NCBI RefSeq assembly: GCF_000516515.1
Contig: NZ_KI911784.1
Span: forward strand, 1,644,881 to 1,708,880
DNA from: Chloroflexus sp. Y-396-1
GTDB lineage: Bacteria; Chloroflexota; Chloroflexia; Chloroflexales; Chloroflexaceae
Direction: 5' to 3'
Length of the DNA: 64,000 nucleotides
Shown: positions 8,257-19,800 of the stretch, one piece after another
Layout of the letters: the number at the start of each line of letters is the position of its first letter
Numbering within the stretch: the stretch's first letter is position 1
Notes under the pieces: generated by a model
What the model saw: only the letters and a program-made list of their open reading frames with translations
What the model was told of the DNA's origin: nothing
Databases searched by the model: none
Made by a program: the position numbers and the translations under genes

Positions 8257-9903
8257 ATGCACATGTACGAACTTGGCCTAGAGAAGAACGCGGCAAACTA
8301 CACCCCCTTAACCCCACTCTCATTCCTCAAGCGGACGGCGATGGTGTATCCCGATCTACCGGCAATTATCCACGGCGAGCGGCGTTATACCTGGTCCCAA
8401 GTTTATGAGCGAACACGGCGATTGGCTTCAGCGCTGCGTGCGGTTGGGGTGGGATACCGCGATACGGTGGCGGCAATCCTTAGCAATACGCCTGAAATGT
8501 ACGAATGCCACTTCGGCGTACCGGGTGCTGGCGCCGTTCTTAATACTATCAATGTGCGTCTCGATGCGGCAACCATTGCTTTCATTCTCAATCACGGTGA
8601 AGCCAAAGTCTTGATTACCGACCGCGAATTCGCACCGGTTGTTAAAGCTGCGCTTGATCTGCTTGATCGGCCAATCATGATTATCGACGTCGATGACCCG
8701 ATGTACACCGGTTCTGGTGACCGTTTGGGAACCGTTGATTATGAAGCGTTTCTTGCCAGTGGTGATCCTTCATTCGATCTCATCTATCCGCCTGACGAAT
8801 GGGAGGCGATTACGCTTAACTACACCTCCGGCACGACCGCAAATCCGAAGGGTGTCGTATATCACCACCGTGGTGCCTACCTCAATGCGCTCTCGAACAT
8901 TGTGTCGTGGGGAATGCCTCACCACGCCGTGTACCTATGGACTCTTCCTATGTTCCACTGCAACGGCTGGTGTTTTCCCTGGACGATGGCCGCTAACGCG
9001 GGAACGAATATCTGTCTGCGAAAAGTCGATGCAGCAGCGATCTGGCATGCCATCGAGACTTACCGTGTAACACATTACTGTGGCGCGCCAATAGTGCATT
9101 CAATGATTGCAAATCATGCGCCACCGCACTGGCGTGAAGGACGCGGTACCCATAAAGTAAGTGGCTTGATTGCCGCCGCTCCGCCACCGGCTGCCGTATT
9201 GCAGGCGATGGCCGAGATTGGTTTTGATATTACCCACGTCTACGGCCTGACCGAGACCTACGGTCCGGCAGCGGTTTGTGCCAAACAGCCTGACTGGCAC
9301 ACACTGCCGATCGCTGACCAAGCGCATCTCAACGGTCGGCAAGGAGTTACCTATCACGCCCAAGAGGCTATCAGTGTCCTTGATCCGACTACGATGCAAC
9401 CGGTGCCCTGGGATGGTCAGACGATGGGTGAAGTGATGTTCCGTGGCAACATCGTGATGAAAGGATACCTCAAAAATCCAGCCGCCACCGAAGCAGCCTT
9501 CCGTGATGGTTGGTTCCATTCAGGCGATCTGGCCGTGGTGCATCCTGATGGGTATATTAAGATTACCGACCGGGCAAAGGACATCATTATTTCAGGTGGC
9601 GAGAACATTTCATCCATCGAGGTAGAGGAGGCACTCTACAAGCATCCGGCAGTGATGCTGGCAGCCGTAGTTGCCGCACCCGACCCGAAATGGGGTGAGG
9701 TTCCTCACGCTTTTATCGAGCTACGAGAAGGCGCAATAGTAACCGAAGAGGAATTGCAACAACATTGTCGGCGCTTTTTGGCCGGTTATAAGATACCGAA
9801 AAAGTTTACGTTTGGCCCGCTACCGAAGACCTCAACCGGTAAAATCCAGAAGTTTATTCTGCGCGAACAGGCACGTTCACGCCAGGCAATTACCGAAGCG
9901 TGA
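8257..9903 (+). CDS. AMP-forming acyl-CoA ligase (fatty acid-CoA ligase, AlkK/DmdB-like)
   Basis: 548 residues from ATG 8257, preceded by AGGAAGGAG; an in-frame GTG at 8221 has no such signal. It belongs to the ANL superfamily and activates a carboxylic acid to an acyl-adenylate and then an acyl-CoA in the cytoplasm. Motifs seen: the P-loop-like A3 motif YTSGTTANPKG (189-199), the substrate-pocket region MFHCNGWCFPW, VYGLTETYGP (A5), GWFHSGDLAVVHPDGY (A7) and the C-terminal catalytic lysine in PKTSTGKIQK (about residue 533). The layout and length resemble medium/long-chain acyl-CoA and methylmercaptopropionyl-CoA ligases; the actual acid cannot be told from sequence. It stands alone, with repeats on its 3' side, and appears controlled by the palindrome-bearing promoter at 7993-8039. 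Confidence 0.9.
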   Translation: MHMYELGLEKNAANYTPLTPLSFLKRTAMVYPDLPAIIHGERRYTWSQVYERTRRLASALRAVGVGYRDTVAAILSNTPEMYECHFGVPGAGAVLNTINVRLDAATIAFILNHGEAKVLITDREFAPVVKAALDLLDRPIMIIDVDDPMYTGSGDRLGTVDYEAFLASGDPSFDLIYPPDEWEAITLNYTSGTTANPKGVVYHHRGAYLNALSNIVSWGMPHHAVYLWTLPMFHCNGWCFPWTMAANAGTNICLRKVDAAAIWHAIETYRVTHYCGAPIVHSMIANHAPPHWREGRGTHKVSGLIAAAPPPAAVLQAMAEIGFDITHVYGLTETYGPAAVCAKQPDWHTLPIADQAHLNGRQGVTYHAQEAISVLDPTTMQPVPWDGQTMGEVMFRGNIVMKGYLKNPAATEAAFRDGWFHSGDLAVVHPDGYIKITDRAKDIIISGGENISSIEVEEALYKHPAVMLAAVVAAPDPKWGEVPHAFIELREGAIVTEEELQQHCRRFLAGYKIPKKFTFGPLPKTSTGKIQKFILREQARSRQAITEA

Positions 9904-9954
9904 AACTGAGCTAGCAAGCAGTATGTTCCTCGCAAGGGCGGGTTTGGTATATGG

Positions 9955-10366
9955 GTTTGTAAAGTTTTTCTGTATCCGGCAGTAGTGAGGTGAGAAGAGA
10001 TAAAGATAGGGAACGGGAGCGAGCGGTTCCCAACCCGTTCGCAGCACGCGCAGAGGCGCGCAGCTTCCCGTTCCGACCGGTCTACCCAACAACGCCCCGT
10101 TGTCTTGTCAATCATACACGACGCGACAAGTTACCCCCCCACAAGCGGGGGGCCTGGGAGAGTAATGGAGTGATGATGCGCCAACCGGTGGGTTGCTATG
10201 CACCGCACAACGCGAGCCAATGGCCCACGATCCCAGGCAAGCGGCGCGGGTCGGGGATCGTCATCAGCTGGTGCGTGATGTTCGTCAGTCGCTCTCCGTT
10301 GTTGAGCAGTTCACGCATCGCGTGCAACCTCAAGCTGAACACCTCGAAAATCCCTGGGTTTTGAAC
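9955..10366 (+). repeat. Dispersed repeat R1, copy b
   Basis: It matches R1a in order: TCCGGCAGTAG near 9975, a hairpin CCCCCCACAAGCGGGGGG (10135-10152), core GATGCGCCAACCGGTGGGTT (about 10174-10193), ACAACGCGAGCCAATGGCCC, and right end AAGCTGAACACCTCGAAAAT. The sequence is non-coding. The spacing between landmarks differs from R1a by small insertions, so the copies are old. Confidence 0.55.
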
Positions 10367-10473
10367 CTGCCTGTACCGTTCTCTACTACCAGTACTGCGC
10401 AAGGAATTTTCAAGATCAAGCTAACCTCACATCGTTTTTTCATCAATCTGTAATTTCGCTCCATCTCCCCTAT

Positions 10474-10502
10474 TTGACGCTCAGAATGGGCTATGGTACG
10501 AT
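10474..10502 (+). promoter_or_regulatory. Promoter of the pyrRBC operon
   Basis: TTGACG (10474-10479), a 17-base spacer, TACGAT (10497-10502). The transcript would start near 10509, just before the PyrR-binding stem. Confidence 0.8.
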
Positions 10503-10518
10503 CCATCTACCTTTAATA

Positions 10519-10542
10519 CAGCCCCGTGAGGCTGTGAAGGAG
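10519..10542 (+). promoter_or_regulatory. PyrR-binding RNA element (anti-antiterminator)
   Basis: CAGCCCCGTGAGGCTGTGAA at 10519-10538 folds as stem CAGCC/GGCTG with loop CCGTGA and a 3' TGAAGG, matching the known PyrR recognition loop (CCAGAGAGGCT followed by AAGG in Bacillus). UMP-bound PyrR is known to bind such hairpins and favour downstream termination. Here the 3' part, GAAGGAG, is also the Shine-Dalgarno sequence of the leader ORF at 10550. Confidence 0.85.
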
Positions 10543-10549
10543 AAGTTTC

Positions 10550-12117
<1,568 letters not shown>

Positions 12118-12129
12118 AAGGGAGGTTTC

Positions 12130-13590
12130 ATGCGCTATCTCATCAAAAATGGCACGATCATTGACCCGGCCAATCGTGTAGCCACTATCGGCGATATTCT
12201 AGTTGCCAACGGCAAAGTTGAGCGCTTATACGATCTGGCCGATCTCCACAGCGACCGCGAACCGGTTTCACCCGATACTGAAGTGATCAATGCGCGCGGT
12301 TGTGTCGTAGCACCTGGCTTTACCGATCTTCACACCCATCTCCGTCAACCGGGCGAAGAACATAAAGAGACCATCGCTAGTGTGAGTGCAGCGGCTGCGG
12401 TTGGTGGCTTTACAACCCTATGCGCCCGACCAACGACCCGCCCTACTCCTGATAACGCCGCTACCATTCGTCAGTTGCGTGAACTGACTGCACAGTTGGC
12501 CAGAGTACGGATCGATCTTATCGGCGCCCTTACGCTCGGTAACGAAGGTCAAGTCTTGAGCGAGATGCGCGAGCTGGCAGAGGCAGGTTGTATCGCGTTT
12601 AGTGATGGCGGACGAACGATTACGAATTCTGCCCTGATGCGAAATGCCCTATCGTATGCTGCTGCGCTTCGACTACCGGTTATGGTGAGTTGTCAAGACC
12701 CGTATCTGGCGGCCGGCGGCGTTGCTCATGAAGGGGCGGTCAGTGTCCGTCTCGGTTTACCGGGCATCCCTGCCGCTGCCGAAGAGGCTATCGTGGCCCG
12801 TGATATTGCGCTGGCCGAGGCAACCGGCGCTCACCTCCACATCAGTCGGGTAAGCACTGCCGGTAGTGTAGCATTGATCCGGGCAGCACGGGCACGGGGG
12901 GTCCACGTCACTGCCGAAGTTACGCCCCATCACCTGACCCTGACCGACCGCTGGTTACTCGGTTGGCTTGAAGAAAGGCCTGAAATTGAGAGTGGGCGAC
13001 CGGGTTCTCACCCTGATCTGAGCCTGCCGTCATGGCTTAATCCCGCTCTTCTGCCGCCATACGATAGTTCGACGCGGGTTGATCCACCATTGCGCAGTAT
13101 TGAACACGTTGAGGCACTAGTTGAAGGGCTGCGCGATGGGGTTATTGACGCAATCGCGATTGATCACGCCCCACACGCACTGGTTGACCGCGATTGCGAA
13201 TACGGGATTGCCCCACCCGGCATTAGTGGCCTGGAAACCGCGCTAGCCTTGACATTGACCCTTGTTCATCGCGGTGAGATGGACATCGTCAATTTGATTG
13301 CCAAACTGACCGAAGGACCAGCACAAGTCCTTAACCGTTCACCGGCCAATCTCCGACCTGGCGCAACTGCCGATATTGTCATCTTCGATCCTGAACGGAG
13401 TTGGGTCGTTGAACCTGAACACTTTGCGTCGAAGGGCCGCAACACACCACTGCGTGGTCAGCGATTAAAAGGACAGGTCATGCTCACCATGGCTGCCGGT
13501 AAAATAGTCTTCCGTCGCGACAATTTTGGCCGACAGGCGCAAGCTGCACCACAACCTTCACGGTTAGAAGGAATCCTGGGTTCGGAATGA
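12130..13590 (+). CDS. pyrC: Dihydroorotase (class I)
   Basis: 486 residues, ATG 12130 with GGGAGG upstream. It cyclises carbamoyl-aspartate to dihydroorotate using a binuclear zinc site. Visible ligands: HTHLRQPGEEHKET near residue 65, later metal-site regions SCQDPY, HISRVS and the catalytic Asp in IDHAPHA. It is longer than typical class I enzymes (about 430). The excess includes an insertion of some 30 residues (around 280-310, WLEERPEIESGRPGSHPDLS) before the substrate loop DPPLRS. The usual substrate-binding PNTNP is here RPTTRP, so Asn is replaced by Thr. The catalytic set still looks complete, and I expect activity. Confidence 0.93.
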   Translation: MRYLIKNGTIIDPANRVATIGDILVANGKVERLYDLADLHSDREPVSPDTEVINARGCVVAPGFTDLHTHLRQPGEEHKETIASVSAAAAVGGFTTLCARPTTRPTPDNAATIRQLRELTAQLARVRIDLIGALTLGNEGQVLSEMRELAEAGCIAFSDGGRTITNSALMRNALSYAAALRLPVMVSCQDPYLAAGGVAHEGAVSVRLGLPGIPAAAEEAIVARDIALAEATGAHLHISRVSTAGSVALIRAARARGVHVTAEVTPHHLTLTDRWLLGWLEERPEIESGRPGSHPDLSLPSWLNPALLPPYDSSTRVDPPLRSIEHVEALVEGLRDGVIDAIAIDHAPHALVDRDCEYGIAPPGISGLETALALTLTLVHRGEMDIVNLIAKLTEGPAQVLNRSPANLRPGATADIVIFDPERSWVVEPEHFASKGRNTPLRGQRLKGQVMLTMAAGKIVFRRDNFGRQAQAAPQPSRLEGILGSE

Positions 13591-14276
13591 GCTGACAGCA
13601 GGTGTGATGAAGTTGTTTGGAAGTCGATTCGTTGCTGCAAAGCGACATGTGCGTTCTAGGTGAGCATTCGATGCGGTACAGATGAACAATCTCACCGCGT
13701 GACGCAGTAGAATTGTCAGCGGTCATTGGCGAGGGGCGCCGCAATGCCCCTCTCTCTGTTGCCACCTCGAAGCATCGTTTTTCTGATGTCTCTCTTCCCT
13801 GCGAGTGCAGGCCACCGGACAGATCCGCCCACTTAAAAATCCTGTTGTGGGAGATGAAGGTCATCGAATGACATCCATACAGATCGGTGTACTTCCGAAA
13901 GCGTCATCTCCCACAAGTCGCGACCACATTCGAGCGCCGTAGGAGCGCGGCGATGCCGCGCCCTACTATGTAGTGCTTCCATCGTCATTAGATTGTCGCG
14001 AATCGTGTTTCAGCTATCGACGGGTTGTATCCGTCGTGACATGAGACAAGTGATTCGGACAGGCGCTACGTCTATTGTCAAAGACCCACGACGGAGGACT
14101 CCAGATAAGGTGATTCGCGAAGAAACTCTGTATACCCTCCGTGATAAAAGAACTTTTTGCATATTGATCATAGGCCAAATGTTGGCACTCCTTCACCGAA
14201 ACCGAGTGTTACCACACCCATCCCGTCTATGAGACTTTACAGTATCAGGAAATTGCCGCATTCATCTACACATATC
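13591..14276. other. Intergenic region with REP-like palindromes
   Basis: No gene is supported. It contains short GC-rich palindromes: GAGGGGCGCCGCAATGCCCCTC (about 13731-13752) and GCGCGGCGATGCCGCGC (about 13957-13973). The latter type recurs near 20010. A phrase TCTTCCCTGCGAGTGCAGG resembles part of repeat R3. Confidence 0.45.
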
Positions 14277-15987
14277 TCAGGGTGCAGGACAGTTTACACC
14301 GGGCCAACATTGACGCTCTAAATCCCACAAGTACGGTACACCGGTATCGAACCACTCGGTTTTGGTCTCGCACATAGCGTTAAACATCTCGTCGGTAATG
14401 TATACTTTCGAGATCATGTAGTGATCGTCCCAGATTTTTTTGATCACGGACACTGGTGCAGTGACCACCGATATACCCCGGCATCGATGCTGCATTGAGC
14501 TGTAGCTCTGGGATGGTACGGAAGCGAATGGTCTTGTAGTGTAATTTCAGCTCACCGTTGATCCACAACTTTACCTCGCCATCAGCCTGACCCGGCGTAT
14601 TCAGCTTCATCATCATCTGAAAATCGTTCCATTGTCCGCTAGTAATGTAGGTAGGAGTTCCAATATTCTGACGCAGTTTCTCGCCATACCCTGTCGGCTG
14701 ATCGAGGTGATAACAATACAGCACTGGTTCACCACGATTGTTCACATTCGCTGGATCAAAACAGCGGCTGGTACCGGCGGAATTGTCGTACCAACAGTTC
14801 GGCATAATTTGGAGGAAACAACTCACTTCATTGGTTCCATCAGGATATTGCCCGGCCGGCAACGTAAAGGTGATTGGATTATGGGCAGATACCACAAATG
14901 CTTTAGATTCGCAGGTAAATTGATAGCCAGCCTCGTACTGGCGGTAGAAGCGCCAGTAGTAGACATCGCTCCGTGGGAGAGCAAACTTGAACGAATACAA
15001 CGGCTCGTGAGTACCGGCAAGATTCTGGAACTGCTGCGACCAGCCGCCCTTGCGCACTGGATTGTTCACAGCACTGACGTTGCTCGGATAGGTTTTATAA
15101 ACGCGATTCGGCAGATACGGTGCAAGAACTGAGGCAGAATTCCCGCGATTGGCGAGCTGATACCAATTCGAGCGTTCCATACTGCTGGCAAAGACAATAC
15201 CGTTCGTTGGGTTGAATGCACACACATCACCCGTAGGCGGTGGCACAGGTGTTGGAACAGGCGTAGGCAAAGCCATAGGTGTTTGCACAGGCTTAGGACT
15301 TACTATCGGCGTTGGCGTTACAGCCGAAGATACATGCTGTACAAGAGGGATGAATACGGATTTGTTGCCTGAAGACGCCGTTGTTGTCACGATCTCCACC
15401 ATCAGGTAATCAATAGCACTCGCCTCTGCATTACCGCTAGTTTGATAGCGAACCAGAATCTCACCGTTGGCACTGATGCTATAGGCCGGGGAAATCGGCG
15501 AATCAATCACTTGATCTTTCCAACGCTACCGTTCTGCACCGGCATTATCGCCTATTGCAACCCAGGTGTTGTTCTGAAAATTGCGCAATTCCCACCACCA
15601 ACGCTGAACCTCACGGATCAGACCACGATAATTGACGTGCACACGGATCGCGACTACATCAGCCGAAGTAACACCAATGGGAAGCACATACGTGAACAGA
15701 CCTTCATAACCGTTTCCAATTGGATAGAACTCCTTGTAGGCATCTTCCGGTTCGCTATCCCATTCCGACATCTCCAGACGAGAGAGCGCTTCAAGAGGGG
15801 TGTGGCTATGCTGATCTCGCACCGTCTCAAACGCACTAGGAGCCAGCCAATGCGACGTCGTTGTTGTCTGCGGCTGGTTTGAAGAGACCGGCACGGTATG
15901 CAACAACAAAACGAGCACGAATCCCAACACAAAGGTGCTCATCAGCGATCTTAGGTTCAACCATGAGACATGTTTGGAGCATACCAT
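14277..15987 (-). pseudogene. Secreted lectin/polysaccharide-lyase-like protein, disrupted by TAG and a frameshift
   Basis: The upstream part (15987 to 15529) begins with a signal peptide (STFVLGFVLVLLLHTVPVSS). It stops at an in-frame TAG (15528-15526), after which the same frame continues with RWKDQVIDSP through a Pro/Thr linker (PTPVPTPVPPP). A beta-sandwich-like domain follows (GQWNDFQMMMKLN, GEVKLWINGELKLHYK). A run of seven A residues on the coding strand (plus-strand T run 14435-14441) shifts the frame. The continuation IWDDHYMISKVYITDEMFN lies in another frame and ends at 14277. The domain resembles concanavalin-like polysaccharide lyases or glycan-binding modules; the specific family is not recognised. 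It is either a decayed gene or a gene carrying two sequencing errors. The N-terminal part retains its ribosome binding site (GAGGG). Confidence 0.7.
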
Positions 15988-16189
15988 AACACCCTCTTAT
16001 CTTTTCAGACGCGACACGAGCAGACATTGCGGGTAACTGCCAAAACAGGAAGAAATTCTTGCAACAACTATAGCAACAGCTTGTTTCTCTACTGAAACCA
16101 TAATGACAATATCATCATACAAATGATGATCGTTCTCCTAACCATTTAGGAAATTATCTAAAAAAGAAACTTCTATAAAAGGTGTGCGA

Positions 16190-16395
16190 GGAGAGCAATG
16201 AACGGGATTGGTAGAAGCGCCTGTTTCACTCTAGCTTTGAACTGCTGAAGCATGACCTCAACAGTCCATATCACCTTCACACAGTTCAGGCCAAGTATCG
16301 TTCCAACCACGGGCTTTAGCTGGGCAACCCGTGTCCAATCCCACCAACCGCATGCGTCAGTGTGCGGAAGGCAGTGCACGATCGGGTAGTTGCTA
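16190..16395 (+). repeat. Dispersed repeat R2, copy b
   Basis: Same order of landmarks as R2a (5660-5885): GGGATTGGTAGAAGCG, CTGAAGCATGACCTCAACAG, TATCGTTCCAACCAC, CCGTGTCCAATCCCACCAA, GCGGAAGGCAGTGCACGATC. It fills much of the 570-base gap between the pseudogene and htpG. The rest of that gap (15988-16189, 16396-16555) shows no gene. No CIRCE element was found upstream of htpG. Confidence 0.55.
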
Positions 16396-16555
16396 CCTGA
16401 GTTTGGTTATATAACACTCGGTGCTGCTTGACAGAGTTAGGATAACAACTGCAACTTTCCAACAACTCTCTAACGATCAAATAGCTGCCAGACGATTAAA
16501 ATGGAAGATGGCGTATGTTATCTCTTATCAGGAAGAACTGTAACGAGGGAGACCT

Positions 16556-18454
16556 ATGACAACCGAATCGTTGACTGAAACCGGACGACAGTCGCATACC
16601 TTCAAAGCAGAAGTTCAGCAAGTCCTCTACATTCTGGCCCACTCACTGTACACCGATCGGGAAATCTTCTTACGCGAGCTGATCTCGAACGCTTCCGACG
16701 CTATCAATCGGGTACAGTTCGAGATGCTGACCAATCGCGATGTGCGTGACCCTGATCTTGAACCCCAAATTACGATTGAAGTCAACAAAGAGGCGCGCAC
16801 GCTCTCGATCAGCGATACCGGCATCGGTATGACGGCTGAGGAAATGGTTGAGCATTTGGGCACCATTGCCCAATCAGCCGCACGTGCGTTTGTTCAGAAG
16901 GCCGGTGAGGTAGCGAAACAGACGGCGAGTGAAATTATCGGTCAATTCGGTGTCGGTTTCTACTCAGTTTTTATGGTTGCCGATAAGGTGACAGTTGTTT
17001 CCCAATCGTATCGCCCTGACGCGCCGGCAGCAATGTGGGAATCGAGTGGCGGCGATAGCTTTACCGTGGGTCCGGCGACACGCGAACGGCGCGGTACGAC
17101 GATAACGATCCACTTGAAAGAGGATGCCACCGAGTTTGCGGATCCCTGGCGGATTGAACAGATTGTACGCCGCCATTCCAATTACGTTGCCTTCCCGATC
17201 ATGCTCGATGGCCGTCAGATCAACGCACGCACGGCGATCTGGCGGAAAGCGCCGCGTGATGTCACGACCGAAGAGTATAACGATTATTATCGTCAACTTA
17301 CACTCGATAGTCAACCACCACTCAGTGTCATTCACATTTCAACCGATGCGCCGGTCGATCTCCACGCCATTCTCTACATCCCCTCACGGCGTGAGCGCGG
17401 CATTCTCGAACGACGAATCGAAGGCCAGATTAAGCTCTATTCGCGCAAGGTGCTGATCCTTGAAGAGGCGAAGGATTTGCTGCCTACCTACTTCCGCTTT
17501 GTTGAGGGTGTGGTCGATAGTGAAGACCTGCCACTGAATGTATCGCGCGAGAGTGTTCAGAGCGGCACAGCCGGCGGCTCGCCGGTGATGCAACGCCTAC
17601 GCAAGACGCTTACCGGTCGATTGCACAAAGAACTAAACGAATTGGCCGAGCGTGATCCAGAGAAGTATCGCACCTTCTGGAAGGAATTTGGCCCCTTTAT
17701 CAAAGAGGGTATCGCTACCGATTACGAGCATCGAAATGATCTCCTCAAACTGCTGCGGGTACAGACAACCAAGAGCGGCGACGAGTGGATTACGCTGGCT
17801 ACGTACAAAGAGCGTATGGTGAGCGGTCAAAAGGAGATTTACTATCTGATGGCTGCCAGCCGCGAAGCCGCCCTGAACAGTCCACACCTTGATCCTCTGC
17901 GAGCGCGTGATATTGAGGTGATTCTCTTCACCGACCTGATGGACGGCTTTATGCTATCAGGGTTGCGTGAATACGAGGGGCTGCGCCTGCGCAACATTGA
18001 TGAAGGAAACCTTGATCTACCCGGTGAAGTCGAACGACCAACACCAGCCATCAACGACGAACAGTTTACCGCTCTGGCCGAGCGCATCGCCGCCGTTCTC
18101 GGCGAACGTCTGAAAGAGGTACGCGCTTCTCAGGTGTTGCATGATAGCCCAGCCCGCCTGGTGGCAGAAGAGGCTGCCTTTGGCCGAGAGATGCAACGGA
18201 TTCAGCAGATTCTCGGTCAGGACGTACAGCTCGGCCCAAGGATTATGGAACTGAATCCGGCTCACCCCCTCATCGCCGCATTAGCACGTCGGGCTGTGGA
18301 AAATCCAAACGATCCGCTGCTTACGCTAGCCGCTGAACAACTGTACGATAATGCGTTGCTGATTGAAGGGTTACATCGCGATCCGGCATCGATGGCCCCG
18401 CGCATCTTACGACTTCTCGAACTTGCTGCCGGGGTAACCTCAGCCCAGGCATGA
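16556..18454 (+). CDS. htpG: Chaperone protein HtpG (bacterial Hsp90)
   Basis: 632 residues; ATG 16556 after GAGGGAG. ATP-dependent cytosolic chaperone that works as a dimer with DnaK clients. The N-terminal GHKL ATPase domain shows ELISNASDAI, DTGIGMTAEE and GQFGVGFYSVFMVADKV. The middle domain includes the catalytic-arginine region GVVDSEDLPLNVSRE. The C-terminal dimerisation domain ends without an MEEVD tail, as usual in bacteria. The length is typical. It appears monocistronic, with the next gene 200 bases away. I see no heat-shock operator in the leader. Confidence 0.97.
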   Translation: MTTESLTETGRQSHTFKAEVQQVLYILAHSLYTDREIFLRELISNASDAINRVQFEMLTNRDVRDPDLEPQITIEVNKEARTLSISDTGIGMTAEEMVEHLGTIAQSAARAFVQKAGEVAKQTASEIIGQFGVGFYSVFMVADKVTVVSQSYRPDAPAAMWESSGGDSFTVGPATRERRGTTITIHLKEDATEFADPWRIEQIVRRHSNYVAFPIMLDGRQINARTAIWRKAPRDVTTEEYNDYYRQLTLDSQPPLSVIHISTDAPVDLHAILYIPSRRERGILERRIEGQIKLYSRKVLILEEAKDLLPTYFRFVEGVVDSEDLPLNVSRESVQSGTAGGSPVMQRLRKTLTGRLHKELNELAERDPEKYRTFWKEFGPFIKEGIATDYEHRNDLLKLLRVQTTKSGDEWITLATYKERMVSGQKEIYYLMAASREAALNSPHLDPLRARDIEVILFTDLMDGFMLSGLREYEGLRLRNIDEGNLDLPGEVERPTPAINDEQFTALAERIAAVLGERLKEVRASQVLHDSPARLVAEEAAFGREMQRIQQILGQDVQLGPRIMELNPAHPLIAALARRAVENPNDPLLTLAAEQLYDNALLIEGLHRDPASMAPRILRLLELAAGVTSAQA

Positions 18455-18656
18455 TCCTGAAACATGGCAACGAGTGGTCTCCATCATAACTGCCATGTGG
18501 ATAAGGTAGTGAGCCAGGCTCATGTGAGAACAACAAGAGTAGTTCAGACACGCTGAGATTCGGTAAATGCAGGCGAGACGATCCGGATCGTCTCGCCTCT
18601 CCCTGACCAAATGTGTCGTAGTGCATACATAATCGCAGACGTACCGGAATAATGAG

Positions 18657-19646
18657 ATGCCCGTTGCCACCATCGATATTCTTGCCAGCGGACCATTGTT
18701 GACTATTCAGGATGGCGGTCGACTAAAGACACGTCGGTATGGCGTACCGGTCGGTGGAGCGATGGATCGGTTTGCCCTGGCAGCGGCCAATCGACTGGTG
18801 GGCAACCCGGCTTATGCTCCGGCGCTTGAACTCACTGCCGGTGGGGTCCGAATACGTTTCAATGCGACGATGCTGATCAGCCTGACCGGCGCCGATCTTC
18901 AGGCTCAACTCGATGAACAACCGTTGGCGCCCTGGCAAAGCATACTGGCCCGACAAGGCAGCCTGTTGAGCGTCCACGGACGGCGCCGTCCGTGGGGTGG
19001 GCGGGCTTATCTGGCAATTGCTGGCGAGCTTGAAGCTGAATGGGCGGTTGGTGGCGCTGGTACTTGTCTATCCGGTGGGTTTGGCGGCTATCAGGGGCGT
19101 GCTATACGATCCGGCGACCGGATTAGCATTCGTTTACCTTCTCTGCACTACCACTACGAATCGCGATGGTGGCCGATTGATCGCCGACCTCCATACTCCG
19201 CTCAACCTCGCCTGCGTGTCTTACCTGGCCCTCAACGTGATGTGTTACCTGCGGCGTGGGAACAATTGCTCAATCAATCATTTGCTATCGATCAGGCGGC
19301 CAACCGGCAGGGGTATCGCCTGAATGGCGCAGCACTGCCGACCCATCAACTCTCGTTGCCGTCATTTGGCGTACTACCGGGTGCAATCCAGCTTCCCCCA
19401 GATGGTCAACCGATCTTACTGATGGCCGATGCCCAACCAACCGGTGGCTACCCGGTGATTGCCGTTGTCATCAGCGCCGATCTCCCCCTGGCAGCCCAAC
19501 TCTTGCCTGGCGACCGTCTGTCTTTCACCGAAACCGATTTGGAAACTGCCCACATGGCCCTGGCCGAACAAGCTGCGTGGCTGGCCCTCGGCCCAGAAGA
19601 TGAAGAGAGCAGTTGGCTGCTTGACCAGGCGGGAGCGTTAGGGTGA
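18657..19646 (+). CDS. pxpC: 5-oxoprolinase subunit C / biotin-dependent carboxyltransferase-like (PxpC/KipA)
   Basis: 329 residues from ATG 18657. It carries the family signature near the N-terminus (GPLLTIQDGGR, then YGVPVGGAMDRFALAAANRLVGN), plus AYLAIAGELE, RVLPGPQRDVLP and LMADAQPTGGYPVIA. In known systems PxpC works with PxpA and PxpB to hydrolyse 5-oxoproline, or pairs with KipI. Neither partner is adjacent here, which is unusual. Its actual substrate is therefore less certain than the fold. Confidence 0.87.
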   Translation: MPVATIDILASGPLLTIQDGGRLKTRRYGVPVGGAMDRFALAAANRLVGNPAYAPALELTAGGVRIRFNATMLISLTGADLQAQLDEQPLAPWQSILARQGSLLSVHGRRRPWGGRAYLAIAGELEAEWAVGGAGTCLSGGFGGYQGRAIRSGDRISIRLPSLHYHYESRWWPIDRRPPYSAQPRLRVLPGPQRDVLPAAWEQLLNQSFAIDQAANRQGYRLNGAALPTHQLSLPSFGVLPGAIQLPPDGQPILLMADAQPTGGYPVIAVVISADLPLAAQLLPGDRLSFTETDLETAHMALAEQAAWLALGPEDEESSWLLDQAGALG

Positions 19647-19654
19647 GGAGAGAA

Positions 19655-19800
19655 GTGATATGGCTTTGCAGAGTTCTCAGCTTTGGGGTACATTGGCTGG
19701 GTACGCGAGCAACCGACCCGCGTTGTGCAGCGTATGGCAACCCATCGGTTGGTGCATCAGCACGCTATTACTCCCTGGGTTCTCATAAGCGCCCCCGCAA
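19655..19800 (-). repeat. Dispersed repeat R1, copy c (inverted, shortened)
   Basis: Read on the minus strand it gives GCTGATGCACCAACCGATGG, then GCCATACGCTGCACAACGCG, and ends CCAAAGCTGAGAACTCTGCA, aligning with the core and right end of R1a. The left half of the element is missing. It starts only a few bases after the pxpC stop. Confidence 0.55.

Noticed and set aside
16396-16555. CIRCE or other heat-shock operator upstream of htpG
   Set aside because: No TTAGCACTC-type inverted repeat or comparable motif found in the leader.
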